Part shown: one piece after another, positions 1-11,967 of the stretch
Layout: every line of letters begins with the position of its first letter
Position numbering within the stretch: the stretch's first letter is position 1
Assembly: GCA_008729055.1 (NCBI GenBank)
Contig: SDUX01000004.1
Span: 3,040,172-3,104,171, forward strand
Direction of reading: 5' to 3'
DNA length: 64,000 bases
Source: Pyropia haitanensis
Taxonomy: Eukaryota; Rhodophyta; Bangiophyceae; Bangiales; Bangiaceae
The notes under the pieces: model-generated
Database searches by the model: none
Told to the model about the DNA's origin: nothing
The model's input: only the letters and a program-made list of their open reading frames with translations
Made by a program: the position numbers and the translations under genes

Positions 1-3000
1 GCGAGGGGCAAAAGAACGAGCCGCCGCGACGCGGGGACCGGGGGGGAGGGGGGGTGGGGGCCACCCGAGAGCGCTCTCCGCCGCGTTCGCCCGCGACAAC
101 GACGCGTGTGCCCGGCGGCGGCGGCGGGGGTGGGGTGGCGGAGGGGGGACGGCCACGTCGGGCGCCGCGGGCGGTGTGTGGGGCGGGTGGGGAAAACCGC
201 CGCCGCGGACAGGGAGGGGGGGTGCGGATACCGCGGGGGCCGGAAAAAATGCGGCACGGGCGTGGCGGGGGTGGGGGGGGGGTGGGGGGTGGTGGCGGCG
301 GTGGCGTCGGCAACGTCGCCGCCGTGTGCGCGACGGCCGCAGTGTGTCACCGCTGCGGGGGGAGAGTGTGAGTGGGGTGGGGGGGGGCGGAGGGAAAAGG
401 GGACGGCGCCTGCCGACGCGGCCGCGGTCGGCGAGTGCGCACCGCCACCGCGGCGCTCAAGTAGCGCGGCCCGCCGCCGACAGTGGCGGTGGCGGCGGCG
501 CGGCGGTGGCGGGGAATTCGAGGTCCCCCCCACTCGTGGCGGCCGCGGCGTGGCGGGATCCCCAACGGGGACACGGAGAGCCGACGGCAGCCGACGGCAC
601 GGCCCGCCATGCGGCGGCGGCCGCCGCCACCGGTGCGGCGGCGCCTGCAGGGGAGAGGAGCGAGAGGGGGGGGGGGGGGGGGGGGGCGTGGAGCTTCCAC
701 ACCTCCCGTGGCGTGCCGTGGCTGCCGGGGGGGCGGCCGTGACGCGGCCGCCGCCTGCGTGGTCTCGGCCTGGTCAGGAGGGGGGGGGTACGGAGAGTGG
801 GCAGGGGGGAGGGCGGGGGGGGGTGGGTGGATGACCAGGGCCGCGGAGTTATGGCCGGCCACCCCTCCCCCAATCTGCTCACGGTGGGTGGCGCGCCGCG
901 CGGCGGCGCACGTCCTCTCCCCCGCACCAGCGTCGCAGACCGGCGGGGTCGTGGCCCCGCCTGCTGGGGGGCGCTGTCGCCAGCGGGGCGTGTGGCGGGG
1001 CGCTGGGTTGGGGCGGGCGGGGGGGGGCCCGCTACCCGCCGGTTGCGGTGGGAGCGGCCGCGCCGCTGGGGCAGCGCCGACCGTGTCAACTGGGCGACAG
1101 CCTGGCGAGGGGGGGAGGGGGCCAACAGGGCGTCTAGGCGCGCAACACGGGGGTGAATGGAGCGGCCCGCCGCCTGCAGCGGCTGTGCCGCCGCGGTACC
1201 GGAGATACGTGCGTTGCGGTTGGTTTTTATGGGGTTATTGGGGGGGGGGGGGGGTGGGCGTGGGCGTGACGCGGGAGACCAACGCATTGGCGCTGTGGCC
1301 GTGACTGACACGCGCCCGGCCGTCCCGTCCCCCGCGGAGGGTGGGGGGGCGCGGACAGGGTTGCTGTTTGCTGACAGGGTGGTGGGGGTGGATGGGCCGA
1401 GAGCGGCACCACGAGGCGCGGGGCGAAGGGGGGTGGGGGGGTGGCCTCGGCGTGCGTGTGTCTGTGGGGATGTGTCTGGCTGGCAGACGGCCGGGGGCTC
1501 TCCCGGCGACAGCGGCGCGTTTGGGCCGCGGCGCCGCCATCGCGGATGGAAGCGGAGTTGATTATCCGTGGAAATGGGCGGTTGGCGCGTTGGCCGCCGC
1601 CAATTGGAACACGCCACTGCGTGTCCATTTTGTGGGACGCCATTGGTCGTCGGCGACAGCGGCGCGGCAACGACCAATGGGACGCTTCCAACGAGAGTGT
1701 GTTGGTCGGGTTCGGGAGATTTGGTGGTCACCGCCCAACAGTGGACGGAGGCATATCCTTTGATTGACACTACGAGGCCCTCGTTGGCCGTGCGGGGAGG
1801 TCAACGAAGACAGTCAACGCGACACATGGAATTCATTTTTAGTTTACTTTGTGCTGTTGAGTTGCTGGCATAAACTCCCAGTGCTGACGTACCACGCCTC
1901 AAGCCCCCCCCCCCCCGCTCGTGCTCCTGGCAGTGTGTCAAGAACTGCGTACGGTCAATCACCAACTTACTCCTGGTCGGATACTGTCTGAGGGTTGTAA
2001 GTTTTCCGTACTGCCGCTCTCCAATACCAATTCAAGGTCCAATCTTCGCAGGTGAGGTGTGTGCACGAGGATCCATGTGAATTGTCGCCGGCGAAGAGTG
2101 TTGGTCATGGTCAGGCGCCGGCCGCGGTCGCGCGGGGTCTCGCCACCCGCACGGACTCTCAGTCCCAGACGTGGACGCATGTATGTAACGGACGTACAGA
2201 CACCGCCGGCCGGCTCGTCCGACGCGGATGATGGGCGCCTCACCCGGGAGCGCGCCGCTCCACCCGCCGCGCTCTGCCCAGCGCGCCGCGGTGCGTACAG
2301 CAGCGAGGGCGGGTTTGCAGCGGCGGGCACAGTGAGATCCCGCCCGCCCGCGGCGGCGGCGGCTGTGCAGCGGTGCGTGCGTGTGGCAGAGGGACTGCCT
2401 TGCGTGTGGGTGACTTCCTCCGGCCGTCCCCCCCCCCCCCCCACCACCCCGCGTGCGTGGGTGTCCCGACTGGGCCCGTCACGGGTGCGCGTGCGTGCTT
2501 GAGCCACGCAGGGGGAGGGGGGGGCTCTGCTGCTCCCTCTGCCCCCGCCCTCCCAGGTTCCTTTCCGAGATGCCGCTGCGGACTTCTTCGCCGCGTTCGC
2601 GGCCACTCGTGCCCCGCCATGGCGTTTTCTTCATTGCTTTTTCTCTTCTTGTTCAGCCAACGCGTGTGGCGGCCACGCTTTCTTGCATCAGCGGCTCAGA
2701 CTGGACACGACGCCCATTGGGTGGGGGGCCGGGAGTGGAGGGCAAGCTAGACTGACGTGGCGCTTGCAGCCGTCCGCCATGTTCGCCGAGAGAGCAGGCC
2801 GAGAGGGGGCGGAGGGGGGGGTGAGGGGTAATCCGGGGCAAGAAAGAAGCCGCCAAGGGGAGGACGGGTAGCCGCCAAGGGGAGGACGGGTAGCCGCCCA
2901 GGCGACGGACGTCTGGCTGGAGCACTGATCCGTTGGCGGTGGCCGCCGCATGACAACGGCAAGGTCACGGCGCGCCGGAGCCGGCCATGAGCAACACCAT

Positions 3001-4311
3001 TCAATGCGCACGGGGACGCAACCTCTCCCCCCCCCCCCCCCCCCTGAGCACCTCTCGGTTCGCACTCTATTTTCACCCTCTACTCTGCCGTCGCAATCAC
3101 CCTATCGGCCGATCGCACCGCCTGGCGGTCTTCCGCGGCCACTCTCTGTGCAGCCGAGGCTGCTGTCGACGGCACCCTTTGCCGACCTCATCCCCGCCGC
3201 CGCCGCCGGCCCCCGCAGTCATGGCCTCTGACGCAAAGTGGGACTCCTCCGCCCCCATCCAGCCGTCTCACCGGCGTGGGCGGTATCGTCAAGGAACAGG
3301 TGACCGGCGGCCACCCGACTGGACTGCACAAAAGAAGAGACGTAATGCAATGGAAAGCAGCCTCTCCTCGGCTCCGATGCCCGGGCGCTCGCGCAAGGCT
3401 CACCTGGAACGCAGCAGACCGCCGCTTCAGGTGTGCCTGCCCGCGGCCGCAGTGGCACCGGCAGCGGTCGCATTGGTTGTAGGCCACCACTGATCGCTGC
3501 TGCTGTGTGCGCCACTGGGGTGATGTGACGGTGTCGTCATGTACATCTTCTTGGTTCGCATTGGGTGGGGTCCCGCCGAGCCAGTGCGCGCTAGCAATCG
3601 CAGCGACAGTCCCCTCCTGAAGGTGCCGGAACAGGTAGCAAAGAACAAAGGGAGACCCCAGCGGCGACCGTCAGCGCTTCGGGGATTACCAAAGAACACA
3701 GATGCTAGTGCCTCTCCACATGCCCGACACACCCCACTTGTCGCTATGGGAAGACAGCGAGCACTTGCCTACGGATGACAGCTCTCCCTTTCCACCCTTC
3801 AGTAGTGTTGTGGGCAGCTTCCGACGAGGTCTACCCACGTGGATGCTGCTGAAGTGCGCAGAGGAGGGGGGGTAGGCGACGGCCGTAGGCCGCAACCCTC
3901 CGCAGTATATTCCCGCGAGTCCGTCCTGGTCACTCCTAAATCCTGCCAATCGATCATAATTACTGTTTCGGAATTCGATGGCGCCAACTGCTCCGTCGAT
4001 AAGGACACTTGCGAAAATAACAAGTCCCAACTAGGTGGCCCGCTGCCGATTGCAACTTGAAATTGGTACAATTCTTCGCAGCGGGTTTTTGCCGCCGCCG
4101 CCGGCGCGTATTCAACGGCTCCGGCGCGCGGGCGGGGTGCCAACACGACAGTCCGCGCCGCCGTCGGTCGACACACGTTCGTTGGCATGCCCTTGACCGC
4201 CGAGCGTGCGCGGACGGACAAGTGAGCGGGGTCCCGGGCGGCGGTGGGCGGTGTGCGCGTGTGGTGGACGCCTGTAGTTGGGGGAGGGTGGTCTCTTTGC
4301 GCTCCTGCATC
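1..4311. other. GC-rich spacer without a recognised gene
   Basis: Long open frames occur on both strands here, but they are rich in Pro/Arg/Gly, overlap one another and show no family signature, as expected from GC-rich DNA with few stop codons. Part of the stretch (about 1560-2050 and 3500-4060) is poorer in GC than its surroundings. A stretch at 3222-3300 begins with ATG after a CAG and could be a short exon, but I could not connect it to anything. Several G and C homopolymers are present. Confidence 0.5.
2848..2891. repeat. Tandem duplication of a 22-bp unit
   Basis: Two identical 22-bp copies stand head to tail (2848-2869 and 2870-2891), followed by the first bases of a third. The unit contains GCCGCCAAGGGGAGGACGGG. 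It lies in spacer DNA and no function is apparent. Confidence 0.85.
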
Positions 4312-5367
4312 ATGAACGTACGTTGTGGCCTGCCGTACGTGGCGATTGTGCATGCGATCGCGGGCTGGATCATCCCGCGTGGCTGGCGGGCGCTGCCATT
4401 GTTCGTTGCCGTGGGTTTTTTTTTTGTGCGCTGCCGTTTTGAGACCCTGTTCATGTTCCGTCTCTTATGAGCTGGCCCTGACGTGTACTCCTCCCCACCG
4501 CTTCCCTCTTCCGTCGCGGCGCACCTCGTGTCTGCTTGTGCGTGTTTGTTGCTGCGTCTACAGGACCTTTCGGACCTGCAGGGGCAGGCACCCGTGCAGG
4601 GGGTGGAGCAGGTACAGCAGGTGCAGCAGGTGCAGCAGCAGCAGCCGCAGCAGCAGCAGCAGCAGCAGCCCGTCGGGGGGCCCATTGACGATGCGGCTCT
4701 GTCGCCCGAGGCGGCCGCTGCGGCGGCGGCGGACGCGTCGACGCAGCCCGCGCGCGTGTTTGTCGGCAACCTCTCGTGGGACACCCGCTCGCCCAGCCTC
4801 GAGGCCCACATGCAGCGCGCTGGGGAGGTGATTCGCGCCGAGGTCTTTACCGAGGCGTCGGGCCGCTCCGCCGGGTGCGGCATTGTCGAGTATGCCTCGG
4901 CCGAGATGGCGTCGATGGCCATCCAGACTCTGAATGACACGGTTCTTGATGGGCGCCAGGTGTTTGTGCGCGAGGATCGCGAGACGTCGACCCGCCGTCG
5001 CGGGATGGGCGGCGGTGGCGGCGGGGGTGGCGGCGGCGGTTCTGCCGCCGTTGGCGTTGGCGCCGGCCCCGGCGGGATGGGCGGCGGTGGCGGCGGTGGC
5101 GCGCGCTTCCGTTCGGACAAGGGCCGCAAGATTGTGGTGTGGAACCTGCCCTACTCGCTGAGGTGGCAGGAGCTGAAGGACGCGTTCCGGCAATGCGGGA
5201 CCGTCATTCGCGCGGACATCCTGACCCAGCCGGATGGCAAGAGCAAGGGCGTTGGCACTGTGCTGTACGAGACGGAGGAGGAGGCGCAGCGGGCGATCAA
5301 CGAGATGACCGGCCGTGAGATTGAGAACCGCGTCATTGACTGCCGCCTGGACCGCTTTGCTACCTAA
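4312..5367 (+). CDS. Two-RRM RNA-binding protein, Gbp2/Hrb1-like
   Basis: Predicted poly(A)+ RNA-binding protein of the nuclear SR-like/Gbp2-Hrb1 group, which in yeast accompanies mRNA export. RRM1 (about residues 65-140) has RNP2 VFVGNL and RNP1-like GCGIVEY, ending in the family-typical QVFVREDRE. A Gly-rich linker follows, then RRM2 (about 189-265) with RNP2 IVVWNL, the WQELKDAFRQCG helix and RNP1 KGVGTVLY. The N-terminus is Gln-rich. I model a two-codon first exon (ATG AAC at 4312-4317), an intron, and exon 2 from 4564, giving about 269 residues that start MNDLSDLQG. The open frame can also be read without splicing from an ATG at 4483, but that would translate the pyrimidine tract and acceptor. 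Domain assignment is firm; the exact start is inferred. Confidence 0.85.
4318..4563 (+). other. Intron in the Gbp2-like gene (predicted)
   Basis: The donor is GTACGT directly after ATG AAC. The acceptor is a T-rich tract ending CTACAG just before the Gln-rich coding sequence. The phase is 0 on both sides. The same GTACGT donor, also in phase 0, ends the last exon of this window (63900). A donor-like GTGAGC at 4222 is an alternative end of a different first exon. Confidence 0.6.
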
Positions 5368-6675
5368 GGCGTGCTGCTCCGCGCGGTGGTTGGTGGTTGT
5401 GGACGGCGCTGTGCCCTGCACGTGCGTCAAGCGGGTGCTGGGTGCAAAGGGGCACCGCTGTGGTGGTGACTTTTTGGATGGCGGGCTCGCGCTATGGTTG
5501 TGTGGTGGGCAAGCTTCGACTGTTTTTGCCGCGCTCCAGACTCGTGTGGTAGCGCGGCTGGTCCATTCGTTGTGCTGTGCGTGCGTGTATGGGCGTGCGT
5601 GTTGGGTCGTTCAAGTTGACCTGGCCCCTTGAGGCCTGGTTGGGTTGTTGCGTAGTGTTGTTGTGCCGACCGTGTCTCATTGTGCTGTTTTTCATGTCTT
5701 CTCGAAGATGGCCCTGGCTGGCGCGTGACGCGCGCTTGGCAGAGTCAGCTACTTGGTGCAGTCGCCGGGGTGGGTAAGAAAACAAGAGCGTTTGGTCTTT
5801 TCCAAGAACTGCCTTGACGTGCGCTGCTGCGTGTAGTTGCATGTGCACACGTGCCGCCGCGCTGCGGAAAACACTTGGTCTAGTGCCATCACCGTGCCGA
5901 CGCTCCACGCGGCGGGACAGCGTGACTGCGGCGACGTGTGTCCTCGCCGTCGTGTCGTCACCGGTGATCATACCTCGCAGGCGCGGCGATGGAACGCAGC
6001 CGGTAGCGCTGGCGGTGCCCTGGCTTGTCAGCGGGTGGTCTCGTCTGGTAGGTGGGCGGATGGACCTCGCGGTGGCAACCGGGCCGCCGGTAGGTCGTTG
6101 TGCCCGATTGGAACGGACGCCCAAAACGGGGAGCCTCTGTTGTCATGGGGCCCCCCTGCTGAGCGGTGGGGGGGGTACAGTGGTGCTCGGGGGGAGGGGT
6201 TGGGATGGCGATGCCGCCACGCCCGCCTCGGCTGCCACGCTGCCCACTCGCGGGGTACGTTCCTCCCACAGCCGCCACCGCCGCGCCCACCACCGCCCCC
6301 GCCGGCGCCGTTCTGCCGACGACCGCGGCGGCGGCGAGTTCCCGCCCGCCAAGCGGGGAGCGTGCGCGCACGCCATGCCGGGCGGTGCCGCGGCGGCGTC
6401 ACACTGCCAGGCGTGCTTCCCAACACGAGCCGTCGGTGAAACGGTGGTGGTGGGGGGGTGGGGAAGGGCGGCCGAGCGCGGCGTGTTCCGCGCGCGCCGG
6501 GCGGGCAGCAAGCAGCCGCCATACCCTCCCCTCGGCACACCGACCGGGCCGCCACCGCCCCCCCACTCGTGGTGAGACGGCGGCAGCCACGACGAGCGCC
6601 GACGCGACGAGGGAGGGTGTCTGTCGACAGTGGATGGCAGGCTGGTCGCACGTGCGACCAGGAGAGGCGGCGGCG

Positions 6676-6735
6676 GCGGTGACGGCGGCGGCGGTGACGG
6701 CGGCGGCGGTGACGGCGGCGGCGGTGACGGCGGTC
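6676..6735. repeat. Four tandem copies of a 15-bp unit
   Basis: Units at 6676, 6691, 6706 and 6721 follow the pattern GCGGTGACGGCGGCG; the last differs at its end. Such a repeat of length divisible by three keeps frames open on both strands, which explains some of the long spurious frames nearby. Confidence 0.85.
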
Positions 6736-7823
6736 GTATGGGGGGGTGTCCACGACGAAGGGGGTGGGGGGGGGGGGGGAAGCGCCGCTCTCGCCCGGTC
6801 TCTTTCGTTGTCGGCCGCCCGGACACCACCACCACCACCCACCCGACCGCCGCTGCCACCGCCGACACTTCACCCCGCCGCCATCGTCGATAACTGGGAA
6901 CGAGGGGAAGCCCTCCACGACCAAGCCCCTGTCGACCAGGGGATGAGGAGGGCGGGTAGAGGCGACGGTGTCTGCCGAGGTGCAGGACGGCGGTGTCGCG
7001 GGAGGGAGGGGGCCGGTGGGGGTGCGGGGGAGGACGCACGTGGCATCGGGACCACACACCGACAAGTGGCGACGCTTCGCCCACGACTGTTGATCAGCAA
7101 AGTTTCAACAGACCTGCTGCTGTTCCAATTTCTTCCCCGTCTTTCCCATTCTATTTTCCGTTTGGACTTTTGCGTGTCGTCGACGGGCACAGGTGCTCGG
7201 TCACCCCTCTCCCGCACGCCCCTCTCCCCCACTGGCAAAAGTGTCCCGTCTCGTCGTACGCACCCCGCCGGCGACACCGCCACCGCGCCGCGTGACATGG
7301 AAGGGGACTGGGGGGATACGGTCGGCACCAAGATTGGCGGGAGGAACGCAGGTGACCCCCTCACCGGCGGCGCGCGGCGACGCGCGGCGACGCGCGAGTG
7401 AAGCCCCTGCCCCCCTCCCGCCACCCCCCCGCCAAGCCGCCAAAGGGCGCGTTCCACGGCGCAATTTCCGCCGTGGTGCTAAGGTACTGCTGTGCTGGCC
7501 ACAATCGACGCCCCCACCGATGCGCTCGGTGACGTATGCCAAGCCAAAGAACCGGTTTGTGGGGTGCCGCTGTCGGCCACAATGGCACTGGTCGGGTGAG
7601 CCGATGGGAGAAGCGTTTGGGAGAGGCTGCCCCGGTCAGGGTGTACGACGCTGGTCGCAGGGGACAGCCACCACCGCGCCGTGCCCGGCAATCGTCCCCA
7701 TTCATAGCATGGCGTGGCGATGCGTTCGCCGTCGGCCGACATTGACCACGCCAACGGTCGTCTCCAGCACCGTGACACCGCGCAAGCGGCCGTGACGAAG
7801 GCTTTCACGAGGAACCCGCCAGC

Positions 7824-8081
7824 ATGAACACGACCGCGGCGCTGGGGGACCCGATCGGCGGCAGCAGCTCGACGGCCGGCGCTGGCGGCGGCGCGTCGGG
7901 CTTTGCCGCCGCCGTGGCGGTCGAACAGGACGGCACCTTCGCCTCGTCTCTCGTCTGCCCCCCCATCGGACCTGCGCGGGGAGCCAATCAAATACTACAA
8001 TATGTGGCTCAGTCCCTTCAAGTACCATCCTCACCTTCACCTCCCAACAGGGGGTCCCATCTCAACGCGTCCAACCCCTGA
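7824..8081 (+). CDS. Possible short ORF or exon, function unknown
   Basis: An ATG at 7824 opens 85 codons. The first about 50 (MNTTAALGDPIGGSSS onward) have the third-position GC habit and Ala/Gly composition of real genes in this window. The reading then enters less GC-rich DNA where another frame reads EPIKYYNMWLSPFKYH. There is a C run at about 7957-7963 between the two parts, so a frame break or a splice site is possible. No family is recognised. It could be a first exon, a gene fragment, or chance. Confidence 0.2.
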   Translation: MNTTAALGDPIGGSSSTAGAGGGASGFAAAVAVEQDGTFASSLVCPPIGPARGANQILQYVAQSLQVPSSPSPPNRGSHLNASNP

Positions 8082-10311
8082 GCACGTCTGACCAATACGC
8101 GTCCCACACTTGGGTGAACGGGGAGAGCCGATTGACAGCCGCGGCAGATCAAACGATGCCCCGACCTCCCTTCCACGCCTTTCTGCGACTGCGGGCTTGA
8201 CGCGTGGAGCCGCTGCCACCCACTGCCACGCCAGCTGTCGCCCATCAAGAACGGGGCCTCACAACAATCTCACGTGTGAGAAAGAAATCCTAATGCGCCC
8301 ACGAACAAGCGGCAAGCAGGTGGCGGTTGGCGTCCAACCACCAGCTGTGATCGCCGCGGGGCCCTCCACTTTCTGCATGTGGCGGCCCCTCCGGACTCAA
8401 CACGCGTGGCCAATGCGACAGAAAACGTCTCGCGACGACGAACTTTCCACATCCCGGCCTCGCCTGTGTGGAGGACGTCGCACACAGGAGTCGAATCGCG
8501 GTCGTCCAAGAGCCCACGTGGTCCTCTGCCACTCGATCAGACGAGTCAGCTGTGGCCCACTTTGAAAAACGTGGCACGATCCATGCGCGAGCACGGGCAG
8601 GGGCCAAGGCGGCCCGGGGAGAGACGGTGGCGTTTCCACGCAAACATGGCTATTTTCGAAAACAGCAAGGATATTTGGCTGCACGTTTAATATTTCGATT
8701 GTGGATTGCCGATCCCGTCTGACGTCTGCGTTCGGGCCCAGCCGCGGAGGACAGTGCCCACTTTAAATGTTGATGGACCGCTGCACAGCGTTGAGCGAGC
8801 TCTTTGCCTGGTCGAGGTCGATCGCGGGTGTTCTATTGGTGGGCACAGAACCACGTCAGGGCCACAGGCCTTGTTGTCCGGACCATGGCGACGCTGCTGG
8901 CCACTCCCTTCTGTCATCAGCTGGGAAGAAACGCTCTTTCATGGCGCCATGGGGCCGCCTTGCTGTCCACCTCCCATTGGGAGCTCTTCCGCGCGCCTTG
9001 CAATCGACTGGGAGGAGCCGCCACCAAACCCCGCCCGCGGATCTGCCCAAGCTGCAGCGTCCGACGAGCGCGTTGTGCGCGAAACCGGCGGCCTACATCT
9101 CAATCTTGCAGCGCGAAACGTGATTGGACACACCCCCTGTCCCCTAGTCTTGTCTCGTCCTTCCTGCGCCACTGGAAACACGCGACTGCAATATGTGTTT
9201 TCTGATCAAAGAGGTGGATCCTCTTCTTTTCAATTTGGCATTTGACCGGCCGCTCCGTGGCAGATGGTACGGGCCCCCCCACCGCCACCCCCGCACCCCC
9301 CACCAGGCATTATCCAGCCTACCTTTGCCTGGTCTCGGGCCCGCGTGCAGCGGTGCCGCCGTGGTTTTCGGGTGGGACGCGGGGCCCGCCCAATCCCGCC
9401 GGCCCGCACGGGCCCTCTCCGGTCACCCCGCCCATCGTAACGGCAGCGAGTCGGTGCGGGACGCGGCGCATGCGTGGCCAGCCAGCACACCCGCTCGCTG
9501 AGGCTCTGTGGGGGGGGGGAGGCTGGGGTGAGGGGCCGCTCACCGGGGTCGTGTGAGTGGTGTGCCTGGAGGGAGCGGAAGGGGGGCGCGACGGCGGGAC
9601 GGCGCGCCCACGCGCGGTGGTTGGCGGCGACGACCCGCGACGCGCGGCCCGCCCAAACCGCTGGCCGGCGGCGGGGACAGTGTTGGAGCGTGACACCCGG
9701 CGCGGCGGCGGCGCCACCGGCCGATGTAACCGAGCCCCCGTGCAGGACCGCGCGGACTTTTTCGCTCCGCCGAGGAGAGGCCCTTGCCGTGACCTCCCGC
9801 CCGCTCCCACGCCACGCCGCCGAGCCGCCGCGACGCTGAGCCCGCCACGGCTGCCCGCGCGCGCGCGCACCACAGCTGGCGACGTGACACCACCCCCAGC
9901 ACGGCTGCCGTTGGGCACGCCCCCCCCCCCCCCCCCCCCCCCCCCTGCCCGCCGACTCTACCCCCCGCGGGTGAAACGCGCGCGCTCACCCCACCGTGCC
10001 CCCGGTCGGCCGCCGCCGCCGCCGCTCTCCACCACGTGGGTGGCTGGCGTTCTTGGCGTTCCCGCTCGGACTCGGCGTTGAGCCCCCCCGTCGGCGCGCG
10101 CATTACGTTCTGCCGTTTCTCTTTCCCGCACGGCCGTGTGCGCCCACCACCACCACCGCGCGTGTGTGACGAGGGGTGGAGGGCGGTGGGGAGTCGCGCT
10201 CCGGCGGGCGGGGTGGGAGCGACGTGCCGCGGGCGGCTGCCTACCCGGTCCCCAATCCCCCGACCGGGCGGCTCGGGCCCGCTGCCGACGCTCGTGCGGG
10301 ACCGTTAAGTC

Positions 10312-11967
10312 ATGATGTCACGTGAGCACGGTGGCGGGGATGGGGGTGACGACGGTGGCGGCGGTGGCGGTGGCGGCGGTGGTGGCGGTGGCGGCGGCCG
10401 GGACTATGTGGCCATGGTCGACGAGGACGGGCCGCTGGGGGCGATGGGCGACGTTGCGGGTCCGACGGGAGCCTCTGTTGGTCCGGCCGCGTCGCTGCCG
10501 CCGCTGCGGTTGCACCCTGCCATGGCCGGGGCGGGCGTTGGCGTTGGCGTGCCGTCTCCATGGGCACATCCTCCGGCCGTGAGCCCGGGCGGGGGGGTGT
10601 TGGGGCTTCTTGCAGCTGCCGGTTGCGGTGGCGAGGGCGGAAGTGCGCTTCCCGTTGGCGGTGGTACGGCCATGGTGGCGAACGGCGGGGGCGTCATGAG
10701 CGGTGGTGCCGGTGTTTGTGGTGCCGCGGCTGGTGGTGGTACGGCGTCGGCTGCCGTGGCGACCGCGGCCATGGTACCGTCTGCCGATGTTAATGCGGGT
10801 GCGGCTCCGGCGGGCGCGTCGGACGGGCTGTCGCCGATGGTATTGGCACTTACCGCGCGCGAGGCGCAGGTGCGCGCCGCTGTGCAGATGGTGCAGGAGA
10901 ACAACGTTTCGGTGCGGCAAGCGGCACGGACGTTTAAGCTCCCCAAGAGCACCCTCCACCGCTACGTACAGGCGGCGGTACGCGGAGGTGGCTCCTTCAT
11001 GGGCAACATCTCGCCACCACAGACGCGCAGCGGGGGGGCGGTCGGTGGCTGCGTTGGTGTACCTGCAGGGGCGGGGGCAGTGGGCGGGTCGACGGGCGCC
11101 GCCCCGGCGGGAGGCGACGTCTTTTCACCGGCGGCGGCGGGCGGTGACTCCTCCCCTCCCGACGTTCCGCCCATCAAGCCGCGGTCGCCACCGCCCACGG
11201 GCTCCAAGCGGCAACGCTCGTCGACGGGCGCGCCGCCACCCGTCGCGTCCCCGCGGCGGTTTCCGCCGGCCATGGCTGCTCTGGGTGGCCAGGAGGACCC
11301 TCGGCGAGGAGGTGGATACGTGCCAGACGTGGGCGTTCGTGGCGGCCGCTTTGGAGGTCTGAACCTGTCGGTTGGGGGCGAGCCATTAGCGGGTCTCCAG
11401 CGGCCGATGGCGCATCCTTCGCACATTGGTCGCACGCATTCGGCGCCATCTCGGTCGGATAGCGTGTCGACGGCGCTGCAGCCGTCACCGTCAATGTTTG
11501 CGCGTGGTGTCGACCCGGCGGACGTGGTGGCCGCCGCGTCCATGGTGCAGATCGGGCAGCAGCCGCCCCTGGCCGGCCGGCCCGCCGCGTCACCTCCGGT
11601 TGGGCGGAGCCTTAGCCACGGCGCTGCCAGTTCCAGTTCTGCTGCTGCCCCCCCCGCCGCTACGGTCGAGGGCGCGACGGGTGTGAACAAGAGCTCCATC
11701 CGCTTCCTCCTGTCCGAGCCGTCCTCGTCGGGCGACCTGTCGGGGATCCTGCAGGGGAGTGCCAAGCGGCGGCCGACGGGGAGCCCGTTGCCACTGCCGC
11801 CACCTGCCTCTCCGCGGGTTGTGGCGGGACCTGGCGCCGTGGGCGGAGCGCACCACATCCATTCGTCGCTGCAACATAGTATGGACACCACGTGCTACTC
11901 TCGGTGCCACTCGGTGTCCCAAGCATATGGACTGGTGCGGCGGGACCGTACGCCCCCGATCTCTTGA
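10312..11967 (+). CDS. HTH_psq (pipsqueak-type) DNA-binding protein
   Basis: A single-exon gene of 551 codons. Residues about 183-221 (AREAQVRAAVQMVQENN, then SVRQAARTFKLPKSTLHRYV) form a helix-turn-helix of the pipsqueak/CENP-B N-terminal kind, with the typical S-x-R-x-A-A-x-x-F spacing and the PKSTLHR recognition helix. The rest is low complexity: Gly-rich at the start, then Pro/Ser/Gly-rich, with a short basic SKRQR-like patch near residue 300. No transposase catalytic (DDE) domain follows, so this is more likely a host transcription factor or a domesticated transposon DNA-binding domain than an active element. ATG at 10312 is followed at once by a second ATG (10315); either may be used. 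It probably acts in the nucleus. Its targets are unknown. Confidence 0.75.
   Translation: MMSREHGGGDGGDDGGGGGGGGGGGGGGGRDYVAMVDEDGPLGAMGDVAGPTGASVGPAASLPPLRLHPAMAGAGVGVGVPSPWAHPPAVSPGGGVLGLLAAAGCGGEGGSALPVGGGTAMVANGGGVMSGGAGVCGAAAGGGTASAAVATAAMVPSADVNAGAAPAGASDGLSPMVLALTAREAQVRAAVQMVQENNVSVRQAARTFKLPKSTLHRYVQAAVRGGGSFMGNISPPQTRSGGAVGGCVGVPAGAGAVGGSTGAAPAGGDVFSPAAAGGDSSPPDVPPIKPRSPPPTGSKRQRSSTGAPPPVASPRRFPPAMAALGGQEDPRRGGGYVPDVGVRGGRFGGLNLSVGGEPLAGLQRPMAHPSHIGRTHSAPSRSDSVSTALQPSPSMFARGVDPADVVAAASMVQIGQQPPLAGRPAASPPVGRSLSHGAASSSSAAAPPAATVEGATGVNKSSIRFLLSEPSSSGDLSGILQGSAKRRPTGSPLPLPPPASPRVVAGPGAVGGAHHIHSSLQHSMDTTCYSRCHSVSQAYGLVRRDRTPPIS

Larger units (their letters stand above)
5368..10311. other. 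Long spacer without a confident gene
   Basis: Nearly 5 kb between the RRM gene and the psq-type gene. The first few hundred bases are probably the 3' UTR of the RRM gene. Long overlapping frames on both strands give Arg/Pro/Gly/Ala-rich products with no recognisable motif. The part from about 7960 to 9260 is visibly less GC-rich and may be an inserted element, but I found no terminal repeats for it. A short coding-like stretch starts at 7824 and is listed separately. Confidence 0.5.

Noticed and set aside
457..1770. 437-codon minus-strand frame near the window start
   Set aside because: Pro/Arg/Thr-rich without motif, overlapping equally long frames on the other strand, and crossing several homopolymers.
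8706..9245. 179-codon frame in the GC-poor patch
   Set aside because: No motif, no coding-like composition, and similar-sized frames overlap on both strands.
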